Source: Salinicola sp. (lineage in GTDB: Bacteria > Pseudomonadota > Gammaproteobacteria > Pseudomonadales > Halomonadaceae). From it: a stretch of DNA of 64,000 nt. Position numbers and translations under genes: made by a program. The stretch's first letter is position 1. The number at the start of each line of letters is the position of its first letter. The stretch is from assembly GCA_002695065.1 (NCBI GenBank), contig NZNW01000133.1:1-64000 (forward strand). The letters are read 5' to 3'. A model generated the notes under the pieces. The model had not been told where the DNA came from. It ran no database searches and saw only the letters and a program-made list of their open reading frames with translations. Below are positions 42,265 through 49,720 of the stretch, in pieces.

Positions 42265-43233
42265 ATGAATGAAATTCAGATCAGAAATCTGGACCTGAAC
42301 CTGCTCCTGGTTTTCCGTGTGTTGATGGACGAGGGCAGTGTCAATCGGGCCGCAGAACAGCTCGGCCGTACCCCTTCGGCGGTCAGCCATGCCTTGGGTC
42401 GGCTGCGCGACCAGCTTGGTGATCCGCTTCTGGTCCGTGCGGGGGGAACCATGCAGCCCAGTCCACGGGCTCTCGCCCTCTATCAGGAGATACAGCCGAT
42501 CCTCGCCCGGATCGAACGCGCCGTACAGCCGCCCGCGGCATTCAATCCCGCGACAAGCACACGAACTTTCAAGATATCCGGCCCCGGCCTGGACATCGTG
42601 GCCACGGAAATCGTCAGAAGGATGCACGGAGACGCGCCAGAGTCCGGCCTTGCGTGGCAGCCCCTGTCGAAGGAGACCATGGGGCAGATCGTGAGTGGCG
42701 AAATAGACATTGCATTCGGGAACGCCAACTTCCCTCTGCCGGTAGGATTGAAGGCCAAGGCTCTCCCCCCATTGAAACGCTATGTCTTCGCTCGTCGTGG
42801 ACACCCAGCTACAAAACGCTGGACGACGGAGAGTTGGATGCGTTGGCCCCATGTCGTTGTGCGCGCGCCAGGTGCCACCCATGGCACCGTCGAAGAGCGG
42901 TTCGAAAGCTTGGGCCTGAAACGCCGGGTTGGGTTGCACGCTGCCAGTTGGTCAGGCATTGGTGCGGTCCTGAACAATACCGACATGCTGGGTAACTTTG
43001 TCGCGCTGTGTCTATTGGGAGGAGCGCAGGATGAAGACATCCAGGTATTTGAGCCTCCTGAACCCCTGCCCGACGTCTCTTTTCGGGTGATGTGGAAATC
43101 AGAACTCGACGGCGATCCCGCCACCCGGTGGCTACGCAATATTGTTCTGGCGACGTTCGATTCGCTTATCGATGAGGCTGACCGACGCCTCGCCGCATCC
43201 GACATCATCAAGCCGTGCCAAAGCGGCTGTTAG
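42265..43233 (+). CDS. LysR-family transcriptional regulator
   Basis: The 322-residue protein has the LysR HTH (VNRAAEQLGRTPSAVSHALGRLRDQLGDPLLVR), and the effector domain includes SGEIDIAFGNANFP. It lies back-to-back with the DoxX-like gene and is the likely regulator of that gene. The following beta-lactamase gene starts 158 bp after it in the same direction, but the class A regulator AmpR normally lies divergent, so a link to the enzyme is uncertain. Confidence 0.88.
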   Translation: MNEIQIRNLDLNLLLVFRVLMDEGSVNRAAEQLGRTPSAVSHALGRLRDQLGDPLLVRAGGTMQPSPRALALYQEIQPILARIERAVQPPAAFNPATSTRTFKISGPGLDIVATEIVRRMHGDAPESGLAWQPLSKETMGQIVSGEIDIAFGNANFPLPVGLKAKALPPLKRYVFARRGHPATKRWTTESWMRWPHVVVRAPGATHGTVEERFESLGLKRRVGLHAASWSGIGAVLNNTDMLGNFVALCLLGGAQDEDIQVFEPPEPLPDVSFRVMWKSELDGDPATRWLRNIVLATFDSLIDEADRRLAASDIIKPCQSGC

Positions 43234-43391
43234 GGTTCTGTCTCGTTTCTCTTCGCTATCCCATGTCCCCCTGCCTTTTGTCGGTGAGGCCGCAAAAGGC
43301 AGTCGATGGCGCTCGCCCCGCGCCGCTTTGCATGTTGGCGTCATCTGAGGCTAAGTTGCTCGTCCCACCATCTGGAGACGGGGATATTCAT

Positions 43392-44282
43392 ATGCCATTG
43401 ATCGATCGACGGAAGCTGCTTACCGCGACGGCGCTGCTGCCGCTGGCACTCACTTCGCTACCAACGCTGGGGAAAACGGCGAGCGCCTCGAACGGCGACG
43501 TCCAGCGCAAGCTGGAAGCGCTGGAGCAGCGTCACGGTGGCCGTTTGGGCGTGGCGCTCATGAACGTCGCCACCGGTGCGGTGGCCAGCCATCGAGGCGA
43601 CGAGCGCTTTCTGTTCAACAGCACGGGCAAGGGCTTCATTGCCGCTGCGGTACTGGCACGCGTGGAGCGTGGCGAGGAATCAATGGACCGTCGTATCGAG
43701 GTAAGCCAGGCCGATCTGGGCGGCTGGACACCCATCACGGAAAAGCGAATCGGCAGCCCGGGGATGACGATTGCCGAACTCGGTCAGGCGGCCGTGGCCT
43801 GGAGCGACAATGCGGCGGCAAATCTGCTGATCGAGAGCGTGGGCGGTCCCGAGAGCGTTACCGCCTTCTTGCGCGGCATCGGTGACGACACGACGCGCCT
43901 GGATCGCATGGAGCCGGCGCTCAACGAGCATGACCACGAAGGTGACGAGCGCGATACCACGACGCCCCTGGCAATGATGCAGACGCTGCGTACGCTGCTG
44001 TTGGGAGAGGCGCTGTCTCCCTCGATGCGCCACCAGCTTGCGTCATGGATGATCGAAGGCAAGACCGGCGACGCCCGCCTGCGAGCGGGGATGCCGGCAG
44101 GATGGCTGATCGGCGAGAAGACCGGCACCAACTCCGTCGGCAACGCCAACGATATCGGCATTGCCTGGCCAGCGGACAGAGGCGCAGTGATCGCCGTGGC
44201 CTATACCTGGATGCCGGAAGCGAGCAAGGCCCAGCGAGATCAAGTCATCGCCGAGATCGGACGTCTGGCCGCGTCTGTCTGA
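43392..44282 (+). CDS. Class A beta-lactamase
   Basis: The 296-residue protein carries all class A motifs: STGK (Ser77, Lys80), SDN (138-140), EPALN (174-178, the general-base glutamate) and KTG (243-245). The N-terminus (DRRKLLTATALLPLAL) resembles a Tat signal, so the enzyme is probably exported folded. It hydrolyses beta-lactams in the periplasm. No mobile element or integron site is adjacent, so it looks intrinsic to the chromosome. ATG 43392 gives the correct signal peptide. Confidence 0.95.
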   Translation: MPLIDRRKLLTATALLPLALTSLPTLGKTASASNGDVQRKLEALEQRHGGRLGVALMNVATGAVASHRGDERFLFNSTGKGFIAAAVLARVERGEESMDRRIEVSQADLGGWTPITEKRIGSPGMTIAELGQAAVAWSDNAAANLLIESVGGPESVTAFLRGIGDDTTRLDRMEPALNEHDHEGDERDTTTPLAMMQTLRTLLLGEALSPSMRHQLASWMIEGKTGDARLRAGMPAGWLIGEKTGTNSVGNANDIGIAWPADRGAVIAVAYTWMPEASKAQRDQVIAEIGRLAASV

Positions 44283-44621
44283 GCGCCACTGCCATGGCTC
44301 GCATCCCGTGAAGTCCAAACCCGGTCGCTCGCCAAGGGGGAAGTGGTCGATCACAGGAGCAGGCAAGTGCATCGATTTTTGGCGCCCATCAGGATTCTAT
44401 AATGAAAGTTAACTATCTGTTTTATAAAAACATTCCCTAGGTTCGATAATTTGGATATACCATACGATATGCCTCCCAGCTTCAAAAGCTAGCCGTATGG
44501 TTGCGCATCGCAAGAGCAAGTAGCTACGGCTCCACGCCGCCAAGCAAGCTCGCCTGAGGTCACTGTGTGCCCCAAAATGCTCGCACATAGGCTGTTCAAT
44601 CAGTGCCAAGGGTATCGATCC
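44283..44621. other. Spacer, no gene seen
   Basis: This is an A+T-richer spacer between the beta-lactamase gene and a broken acetyltransferase gene. I see no repeats or RNA structures worth naming. Confidence 0.4.
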
Positions 44622-45034
44622 ATGTCAATTCAAGTGAGAGAAGCGAGAGAGACAGACATCGGGGAGATCTTTGCCATCCGCACCAGCGTGGCAGAGAACC
44701 ATCTCCGCTCGAGCAGCTCGCCGAGATGGGCTTCACACCGAAGGCCATTGCCGCCATGCTCGACTAGGGCCCTTGTCTGTGGGTTGCGGAGATTGATGGC
44801 GTCCCCGTGGGTTTTTCAATGGTTCGCAATGAGACCGGGTGCGTATTTGGACTGTTCGTTCGCAACGACCATGAAGGGCGAGGTGTGGGCCGCCTACTCC
44901 TCGAAAGAGCCGAGCGCCATCTATTCGCCAAATTCGATGGGATTTGGCTGGAAACTGAGATCGGCAGTCGAGTCTATACATTCTACGAGCGTGCCGGCTG
45001 GTTTCCCGTTGAGAAACGGGACTGCGGCTTTTAA
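44622..45034 (+). pseudogene. GNAT acetyltransferase pseudogene
   Basis: MSIQVREARETDIGEIFAIRTSVAENHL begins in one frame at 44622. After about 44710 the natural continuation (EQLAEMGFTPKAIAAMLD) runs in another frame. That frame has an in-frame stop at 44765-44767 and then the GNAT core GVPVGFSMVRNE, RNDHEGRGVGRLLLERAE and VYTFYERAGWFPVEKRD. One frameshift and one nonsense codon therefore inactivate a once-complete gene of about 135 codons. A TAG readthrough product is unlikely. Confidence 0.8.
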
Positions 45035-45158
45035 TGAAGTTCGTCAACGCCCGAGCCGTGGCGAGTAACCTTTGAGTAGCAGCATTCGGCCAGGAGCTGA
45101 CATTCAGCGAAATTTGATATAATACTGCAATCACACGCATGTCGCTTGAATTGCTTGG

Positions 45159-45653
45159 TTATGCACTCATCTCTTCGAATACTTCGTCCTGAATCCTTCT
45201 GAGGTCAGCCGCTTTTGAGAATAGGAAGTCGTCGTATTTGTCTCCGGTGATGGCGCCAAGCCCGCCCAGGATATAATCAACAACACGGGGGATACTATCC
45301 CCTTGGCCGTCCGCTGAAATCCGCCATTCTTCTACCTTCGCTCCTATACCGGGGTTCAGTGATTTTATAACCGTCTCGGTATAGCGAAGACTTTCTGAGA
45401 GCGTGCGAATCTTTTGTGTTCTCTCTTTCGACCAGTCTTGTTTTGCCGTCGCATGGATATCCGCAAAATTGGCAATCAATGACTGGATGTTTTTTAGCAA
45501 ATTCTCTCCCTTAAAAAATTGCTGCCTGCTTTCAGCCAGAGCTCGCTGCAATCTATATGCGAGAATGGCGGTAAAGGCAGCCGCAATTGTGGCCATTCCA
45601 GCAAATACTGTAGCCGTTGCTGAAACCCAGTCTGGATGAACCTCTGGCATCAT
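45159..45653 (-). CDS. Cassette gene: membrane-anchored hypothetical protein
   Basis: The 164-residue protein has one membrane segment (VFAGMATIAAAFTAILAYRLQ) and then a coiled, charged region (RALAESRQQFFKGENLLKNI, RTQKIRTLSESLRYTETVI). No family is recognised. Its stop codon lies in GCATAACC, the same motif as in the attC-like site of the next gene, but the remaining half of an attC is missing beyond it. It is probably the last cassette of a small array whose end has decayed. Confidence 0.6.
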   Translation of the reverse strand: MMPEVHPDWVSATATVFAGMATIAAAFTAILAYRLQRALAESRQQFFKGENLLKNIQSLIANFADIHATAKQDWSKERTQKIRTLSESLRYTETVIKSLNPGIGAKVEEWRISADGQGDSIPRVVDYILGGLGAITGDKYDDFLFSKAADLRRIQDEVFEEMSA

Positions 45654-45808
45654 CTACTCCGAATATCTACATTAGCACATTAAAAATATAAATATGCCTG
45701 CTACCTTTTACGGCATATCGGCTTTGGTGTGAACAACCGAACGCAGTTTATCAGCATGGACTAACATTCCATATTCGGCCAGAAGGGGACGATCAGCCAG
45801 AAAAAAAC

Positions 45809-45866
45809 ATAACGCCTCAAGCACCGGCACGGTTTTACTGCGTCCGAGTGCCTTGACTGGTTATGT
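45809..45866 (-). other. attC-like recombination site (site A)
   Basis: On the minus strand the region runs from ACATAAC to GCGTTAT with internal complementary arms TCAAGGCAC and GTGCTTGA around a central loop. This is the shape of an integron attC site. It overlaps the 3' end of the gene at 45835-46593. Confidence 0.6.
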
Positions 45867-46593
45867 GCATTTTCAGCAATCCGTCGTATACAAATGAAAG
45901 ACTATCAATTAGTTCTTCTACTAGACCATCCATAATCGGAATCACAGCATCGAACTGATCAACAGATTCCTCAATGACCACATCTTTAATTTTCTCGTAA
46001 GACATTATCTCTGTGATCTGTCTTACCGATATAGAATCCGACTCTGAATTTTCTATCGTCTGTAATACGCTTAAATTCTTACTCGAGAAACCGGCTTGAT
46101 GCGCAACCTTATTTCGCGGGGTTCGCAAGTGATCTATTGCGCCCTCCATCCTTTTTAGAATTTCAACTGAGCATGGAGAAAAACTCTGCAGCTCTTTATT
46201 GACAGTGCGCTTCCCTCCTAATTTTTCGATCTTACTATTCTCCATCAACATCGTTGATCCAGCTAGTAAATATGATCGATCTACCACGCCAGTTAACCTA
46301 AGTAGAAAGTTCTCTATATGAAAGGCGTGGTGCTCAGAGAAGCTGTAGCCTGAGCCAGGATGATCTGTTTTCTTTAAATACTCGATAGCAATCGACATAT
46401 TTTTGAAGGCATTATCAATCTCAGAAACCCTAGAAAAAACTTCTTGTGCATACACTTCAATAGCAGGCGATTCATAGCTATAGTCTTCATTTGACAATGC
46501 TGTCAATCCTTTGGCCAGGGATTCAGTGACCAACGGAAAGAACTGCCTTATTTTCGGATGCTCTGAGTGCACTGCGCTACTCCATTTGCACAT
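45835..46593 (-). CDS. Cassette gene: putative HEPN-like hypothetical protein
   Basis: The 252-residue, all-helical protein contains PRNKVAHQAG, an Rx4H motif (R-N-K-V-A-H) as in the catalytic site of HEPN RNases, although the rest does not identify a family. Its 3' end lies in an attC-like site, and another attC-like site precedes its start. It has lower GC than the chromosome. It may be an RNA-targeting or toxin-like effector; this is a guess from one motif. Confidence 0.55.
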   Translation of the reverse strand: MCKWSSAVHSEHPKIRQFFPLVTESLAKGLTALSNEDYSYESPAIEVYAQEVFSRVSEIDNAFKNMSIAIEYLKKTDHPGSGYSFSEHHAFHIENFLLRLTGVVDRSYLLAGSTMLMENSKIEKLGGKRTVNKELQSFSPCSVEILKRMEGAIDHLRTPRNKVAHQAGFSSKNLSVLQTIENSESDSISVRQITEIMSYEKIKDVVIEESVDQFDAVIPIMDGLVEELIDSLSFVYDGLLKMHITSQGTRTQ

Positions 46594-46661
46594 AACGCTC
46601 TGGCTTTGCGGCGCACCGGAGCGCCAGCGTAGGTGCGTCCGACAACAGCCATTTGTTAAAC
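46592..46661 (-). other. attC-like recombination site (site B)
   Basis: On the minus strand the site begins GTTTAAC (matching RYYYAAC), contains complementary arms TGGCT/AGCCA and CGCACC/GGTGCG, and ends GCGTTAT. Length is about 70 bp. The stop codon of the gene at 46656 is inside GTTTAAC, as is common in gene cassettes. Confidence 0.75.
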
Positions 46662-47252
46662 GTGGTTCGATTCCCGTACTAGGTGGCGAACTTGGATTGG
46701 TGCATTTTCTTCCATCGGAGCGATCACGTGAATGAGCTCTCGTGATTCAGCAAGCTCCACCAAATGCTCTGAAAGTAAGGTCTCAATTCTGTCCAAGTAT
46801 TCGGGCACTTTCTTATGGAATGCCAATGAACTCTTCCCTTTAGAGAACGGATTCTGCGAGTGAAGCATAGCTCCGCATTTATCGTATAGCCGTTCAAACT
46901 GTTTTCTCGTCAGGTACCCACCTTGAACTCTATGCCAGTCTTTCCTATCGAAGCCGTCTATCGGGACTGGATAGAACTCAGGGTTGATGCTCTCGATCTT
47001 GCGCAAGATCCTAGCGGCATGCCAATCCTTCGCAATATCGTTTCTCACAGAACGGTAAGCCTCTTGGTATGACACCAGCGAGGAGAACGCAATTAACTCA
47101 AGCAATTTCCGCAACTGAAGGGCTTCCGCCTCGATCGTAGTCTGGAGATAAGTGCAGTGAGTTTTCCCGGATGTGAAATCTCGCAGTGTTTCTACCCGAT
47201 AGCGACACTCCCACATCATCGAAGCGTATTTTCTGCGAGTTCTGCTTTCCAT
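46656..47252 (-). CDS. Cassette gene: hypothetical protein
   Basis: This 198-residue helical protein has FERLYDKCGAMLHSQNPF and HLVELAESRELIHVIAPME. The Cys/His segment CGAMLH recalls HEPN-like or Abi-type helical proteins, but no family is certain. Its stop TAA forms part of an attC-like site that separates it from the next cassette. It is the first of three minus-strand cassettes. No integron integrase is seen upstream. Confidence 0.55.
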   Translation of the reverse strand: MESRTRRKYASMMWECRYRVETLRDFTSGKTHCTYLQTTIEAEALQLRKLLELIAFSSLVSYQEAYRSVRNDIAKDWHAARILRKIESINPEFYPVPIDGFDRKDWHRVQGGYLTRKQFERLYDKCGAMLHSQNPFSKGKSSLAFHKKVPEYLDRIETLLSEHLVELAESRELIHVIAPMEENAPIQVRHLVRESNHV

Positions 47253-47679
47253 GCTTTACCTTTTAACAGGTATTAGATAGCGCGATCGTTTTATTTACCT
47301 GAACGCGCACGCACGTTCAACAATGTTATCTAGCACACCATTCGCACCCCAACCTATTGAAACTCCTAAGCATTAAATATAATTCGGCAACATAACACCA
47401 ATAACCGTGCCTACTGCATAACACCCCTGAACGTACATGCGGGCTTTCTCGGATCATCCGCTTTGGGTCGGGACCTGTCAGCCGTCTCAAGCCATGTTAG
47501 GATTACCTTTGGTATCAATCTGCCACATTCCGCTTCACTTCTCTATCCAGCGCTCCCCGCCTTTCGTCGAGTGCGCAGTAAAATGCATCATTTCGCATCG
47601 TTTTTCAGGTCTCGAAATTGCCCCACCCCCCAGTGCTGGCGCGGCTTTGCGTCCTTTGCAACGCTGCATCAAAACCGAA

Positions 47680-48028
47680 CCATTTAGCGCGCAGGCGGGG
47701 CGGGGAGTCGACAGCGTGCCGGCGGTGCCGACGCAAATCCCAGCGATCCGAGTCCCGCAAACGCTGCGGCCACTCCATAATTACCATTTAGTAACACATT
47801 GGCTTACTCTGGCTCTCTCAGGAATGCGCCTTTTGTCTATCGGATGTTGCATGGACGGACTTGAGTGTTTTCCACTCCCTCCTAACCGCTCGCAGTGGGT
47901 AAAACTGCATAAATCCGCATAATTTTCCCGCGCCCTCTCCCCCTCATCCGCGCCAGCAGTGGCGCGGCTCGAGGCCGTTTCGGCAGGTGCCCAAATTCCG
48001 ACCCATTTAGCGCGCGGGCGGGGCGGGG
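47680..48028 (+). repeat. Direct repeat pair, CCATTTAGCGCGC + GC-rich tail
   Basis: 26-bp copies at 47680-47705 and 48003-48028 differ at one base. Flanking sequence is also weakly similar over about 140 bp, so a segment was probably duplicated. Confidence 0.7.
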
Positions 48029-48199
48029 TGCTGATCGCGCGGCGCGGGGGCGCACTGCCGAGGCGGGGTCATAGCGCCGCTGTAGGCAACGCACCGGGCA
48101 ATCTTGGTCCACTACGTCGGGTCGATGCACCACGACGCTCTCGCAGTCTCTGGTGCCCCCTTGAGCGGTATCTCTTGTCCTGGATCGGGTGACAGACCC

Positions 48200-48619
48200 A
48201 ATCCCATCGCTCGCCAGGGGGTGAAGGGGTCAGTGCGTCGCCGTGGGTGTCGTGTGTCTCAGATCCCCCAATATTCCCCTGACTGTTTTCAAAAATCGTG
48301 GCAACGCGGCAACAGTGGTAACAGCCTTTATTTTCAATGAGTTATAAGCGGCAACGCGTTGCCACCACTTTTCAAAATGGCAACAGGGTCAGACGGGGTC
48401 TACTGATACAAGGAGATGTGTTGCCATTGTTGCCATTCCCTTATTCCTATAGGCAACGCTACAGCCCCCGTCATTGCTGGGCGTTGCCTTGTTGCCACTG
48501 TTGCCACAAAAACTAGGTTCCTGTGAAAAACTCCTTTCTCGGTGGCCGGGCCGGTCGCCATGGTGTCGACGGGCCGCCGTCCAGTTGCAGTGACTCCCTC
48601 TCTGGCGAGCGATGGGGTT
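48200..48619. repeat. Putative replication origin: GGCAAC iterons between 18-bp inverted repeats
   Basis: AATCCCATCGCTCGCCAG (48200-48217) and its inverted copy (48602-48619; 17/18 identical) enclose 11 GGCAAC/GTTGCC hexamers between 48300 and 48505, in both orientations. Dense iterons framed by inverted repeats next to primase and helicase genes are typical of a replication origin. This fits the P4-type element, but no direct test is possible from the sequence. Confidence 0.55.
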
Positions 48620-48685
48620 GAGTGGGTTACGGTCTCGGCTGACCGACGGTCGTGTCGCTCTCGGCGCGGGCCGCCAAACACGCAC

Positions 48686-48712
48686 AAAAAAGGCCTCCGC
48701 ATGGGAGGCCTT
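48686..48712 (-). terminator. Rho-independent terminator of the satellite operon
   Basis: Minus-strand stem AAGGCCTCC/GGGAGGCCTT with a GCAT-type loop is followed by a T-run. It lies 40 bases after the last gene of the minus-strand operon. Confidence 0.8.
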
Positions 48713-48750
48713 CCAGATGTCGCCGCTGGCTCGGCGGCAGGGTCAGCGTA

Positions 48751-49662
48751 TCAGCGTTGAACTCGGCCAGTGCGCTGTTCTTCCAATATGCGACGACGAC
48801 GCCTCATTTCGAGTTGCAGCGCATTAGTCGGACCTTTGTACTCCCGTTCGCAGTCGAGCTGGGGAATCGTCTTCAAGGTTTCGAGGGGATCGTCTTCGGC
48901 CACTACTGGGCGCATCGCTTCATCTTGACCTTTTCGTAGACGCGAGGACAGCAACACAGGCAGGCGGTTCTTGGCTTCGGCCTGGATCGCGGCATGGTAG
49001 GAGTCGCTGACGACACCGGCTTGGTACAGCCCCTGGTAGCTGTCACGGGTATCCCGCTCGAGCATCTCCTGCATGGGGTGCATGACATCGATCAGTGCCT
49101 GTCCTTCCGGTGTCGCGATAACCGCCGCCAGGGCGTTGTCGAATTTCTTACGCAGTTCGATCCGTTTGGCCTTGTATGCGGCCGAACCGTAGGCGGTGCG
49201 CGCCTCGATCACATCGATGTTGCGGGTTTCGTACTCCTTCTCGAGCTCGGCCGCCATTGCCTCCAATTCCTCGGCGGTCTCCCGGTTATCGGTGACGGCG
49301 CGCTTGAGCTGCCTCACTTCGCGGGTCACCTCCCCGTCGTTCTCGCGCAGCAGCTCGCGCCAGCGGGTATCGCTGGTCTCCGCCTCTTCGCGGGCCGCTG
49401 CCGCGCCCTTTTGATTGCGGCGCAGTCGGTCGACGTAAGTCTGTAGATCCTTGCGCTTCGCGAGGTAGACATCGCGCAGCTGGGCTTGGGTGGCCATGTG
49501 CTCGGGGACTGTGTCGGATTCCTGGGCGTTGCTGGTGTCGTTGGCGTCGATATTCACGTTTTCGGTTCCTTGCGTCGTTGCGTTGGCATTGGCGTCGGTC
49601 ATGGTCTCGGTCTCTCCGGTCGGTCGCGTGTGGCTGTTGGCGTTGTGGGTCGTGTCGGTCAT
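48751..49662 (-). CDS. Satellite hypothetical protein with Asn/Thr-rich start and coiled coil
   Basis: The protein has 303 residues from MTDTTHNANSHTRP (AGGAG upstream). The first 55 residues are low-complexity (Asn, Thr, Asp, Ala). A long coiled coil follows (REEAETSDTRWRELLREN, RQLKRAVTDNRETAEELEAM), then a globular C-terminal part. It is the last gene before the terminator and follows the DUF927 gene. Coiled-coil proteins at this place in satellites may affect helper capsid assembly, but I recognise no homologue. Confidence 0.6.
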   Translation of the reverse strand: MTDTTHNANSHTRPTGETETMTDANANATTQGTENVNIDANDTSNAQESDTVPEHMATQAQLRDVYLAKRKDLQTYVDRLRRNQKGAAAAREEAETSDTRWRELLRENDGEVTREVRQLKRAVTDNRETAEELEAMAAELEKEYETRNIDVIEARTAYGSAAYKAKRIELRKKFDNALAAVIATPEGQALIDVMHPMQEMLERDTRDSYQGLYQAGVVSDSYHAAIQAEAKNRLPVLLSSRLRKGQDEAMRPVVAEDDPLETLKTIPQLDCEREYKGPTNALQLEMRRRRRILEEQRTGRVQR

Positions 49663-49720
49663 GCGGGTGTCGCTCCTGGTCTGGGTGGCTGGCTGGGTGG
49701 ATTGGCCGGGCGCGGGTCGG

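Larger units (their letters stand above)
47253..48750. other. Non-coding 1.5 kb: duplicated GC-rich blocks, then putative satellite origin
   Basis: No convincing gene is seen. CCATTTAGCGCGC followed by GGCGGGGCGGGG occurs at 47680-47705 and 48003-48028 within two longer similar blocks. Then come the 18-bp inverted repeats at 48200 and 48602 enclosing a GGCAAC-rich region, and a terminator at 48686. Confidence 0.5.

Noticed and set aside
43392-44282. Acquired resistance gene on a cassette or transposon
   Set aside because: No attC, IS or transposon end lies near the beta-lactamase; composition matches the chromosome, so it looks intrinsic.
47437-47922. Plus-strand gene of 161 codons upstream of the satellite origin
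   Set aside because: Cysteine/proline-rich product without a ribosome site or domain, spanning one of the GC-rich duplicated blocks.
48290-48510. CRISPR-like array in the GGCAAC-rich region
   Set aside because: The repeated unit is only six bases, in both orientations and with irregular spacing, which does not fit CRISPR.
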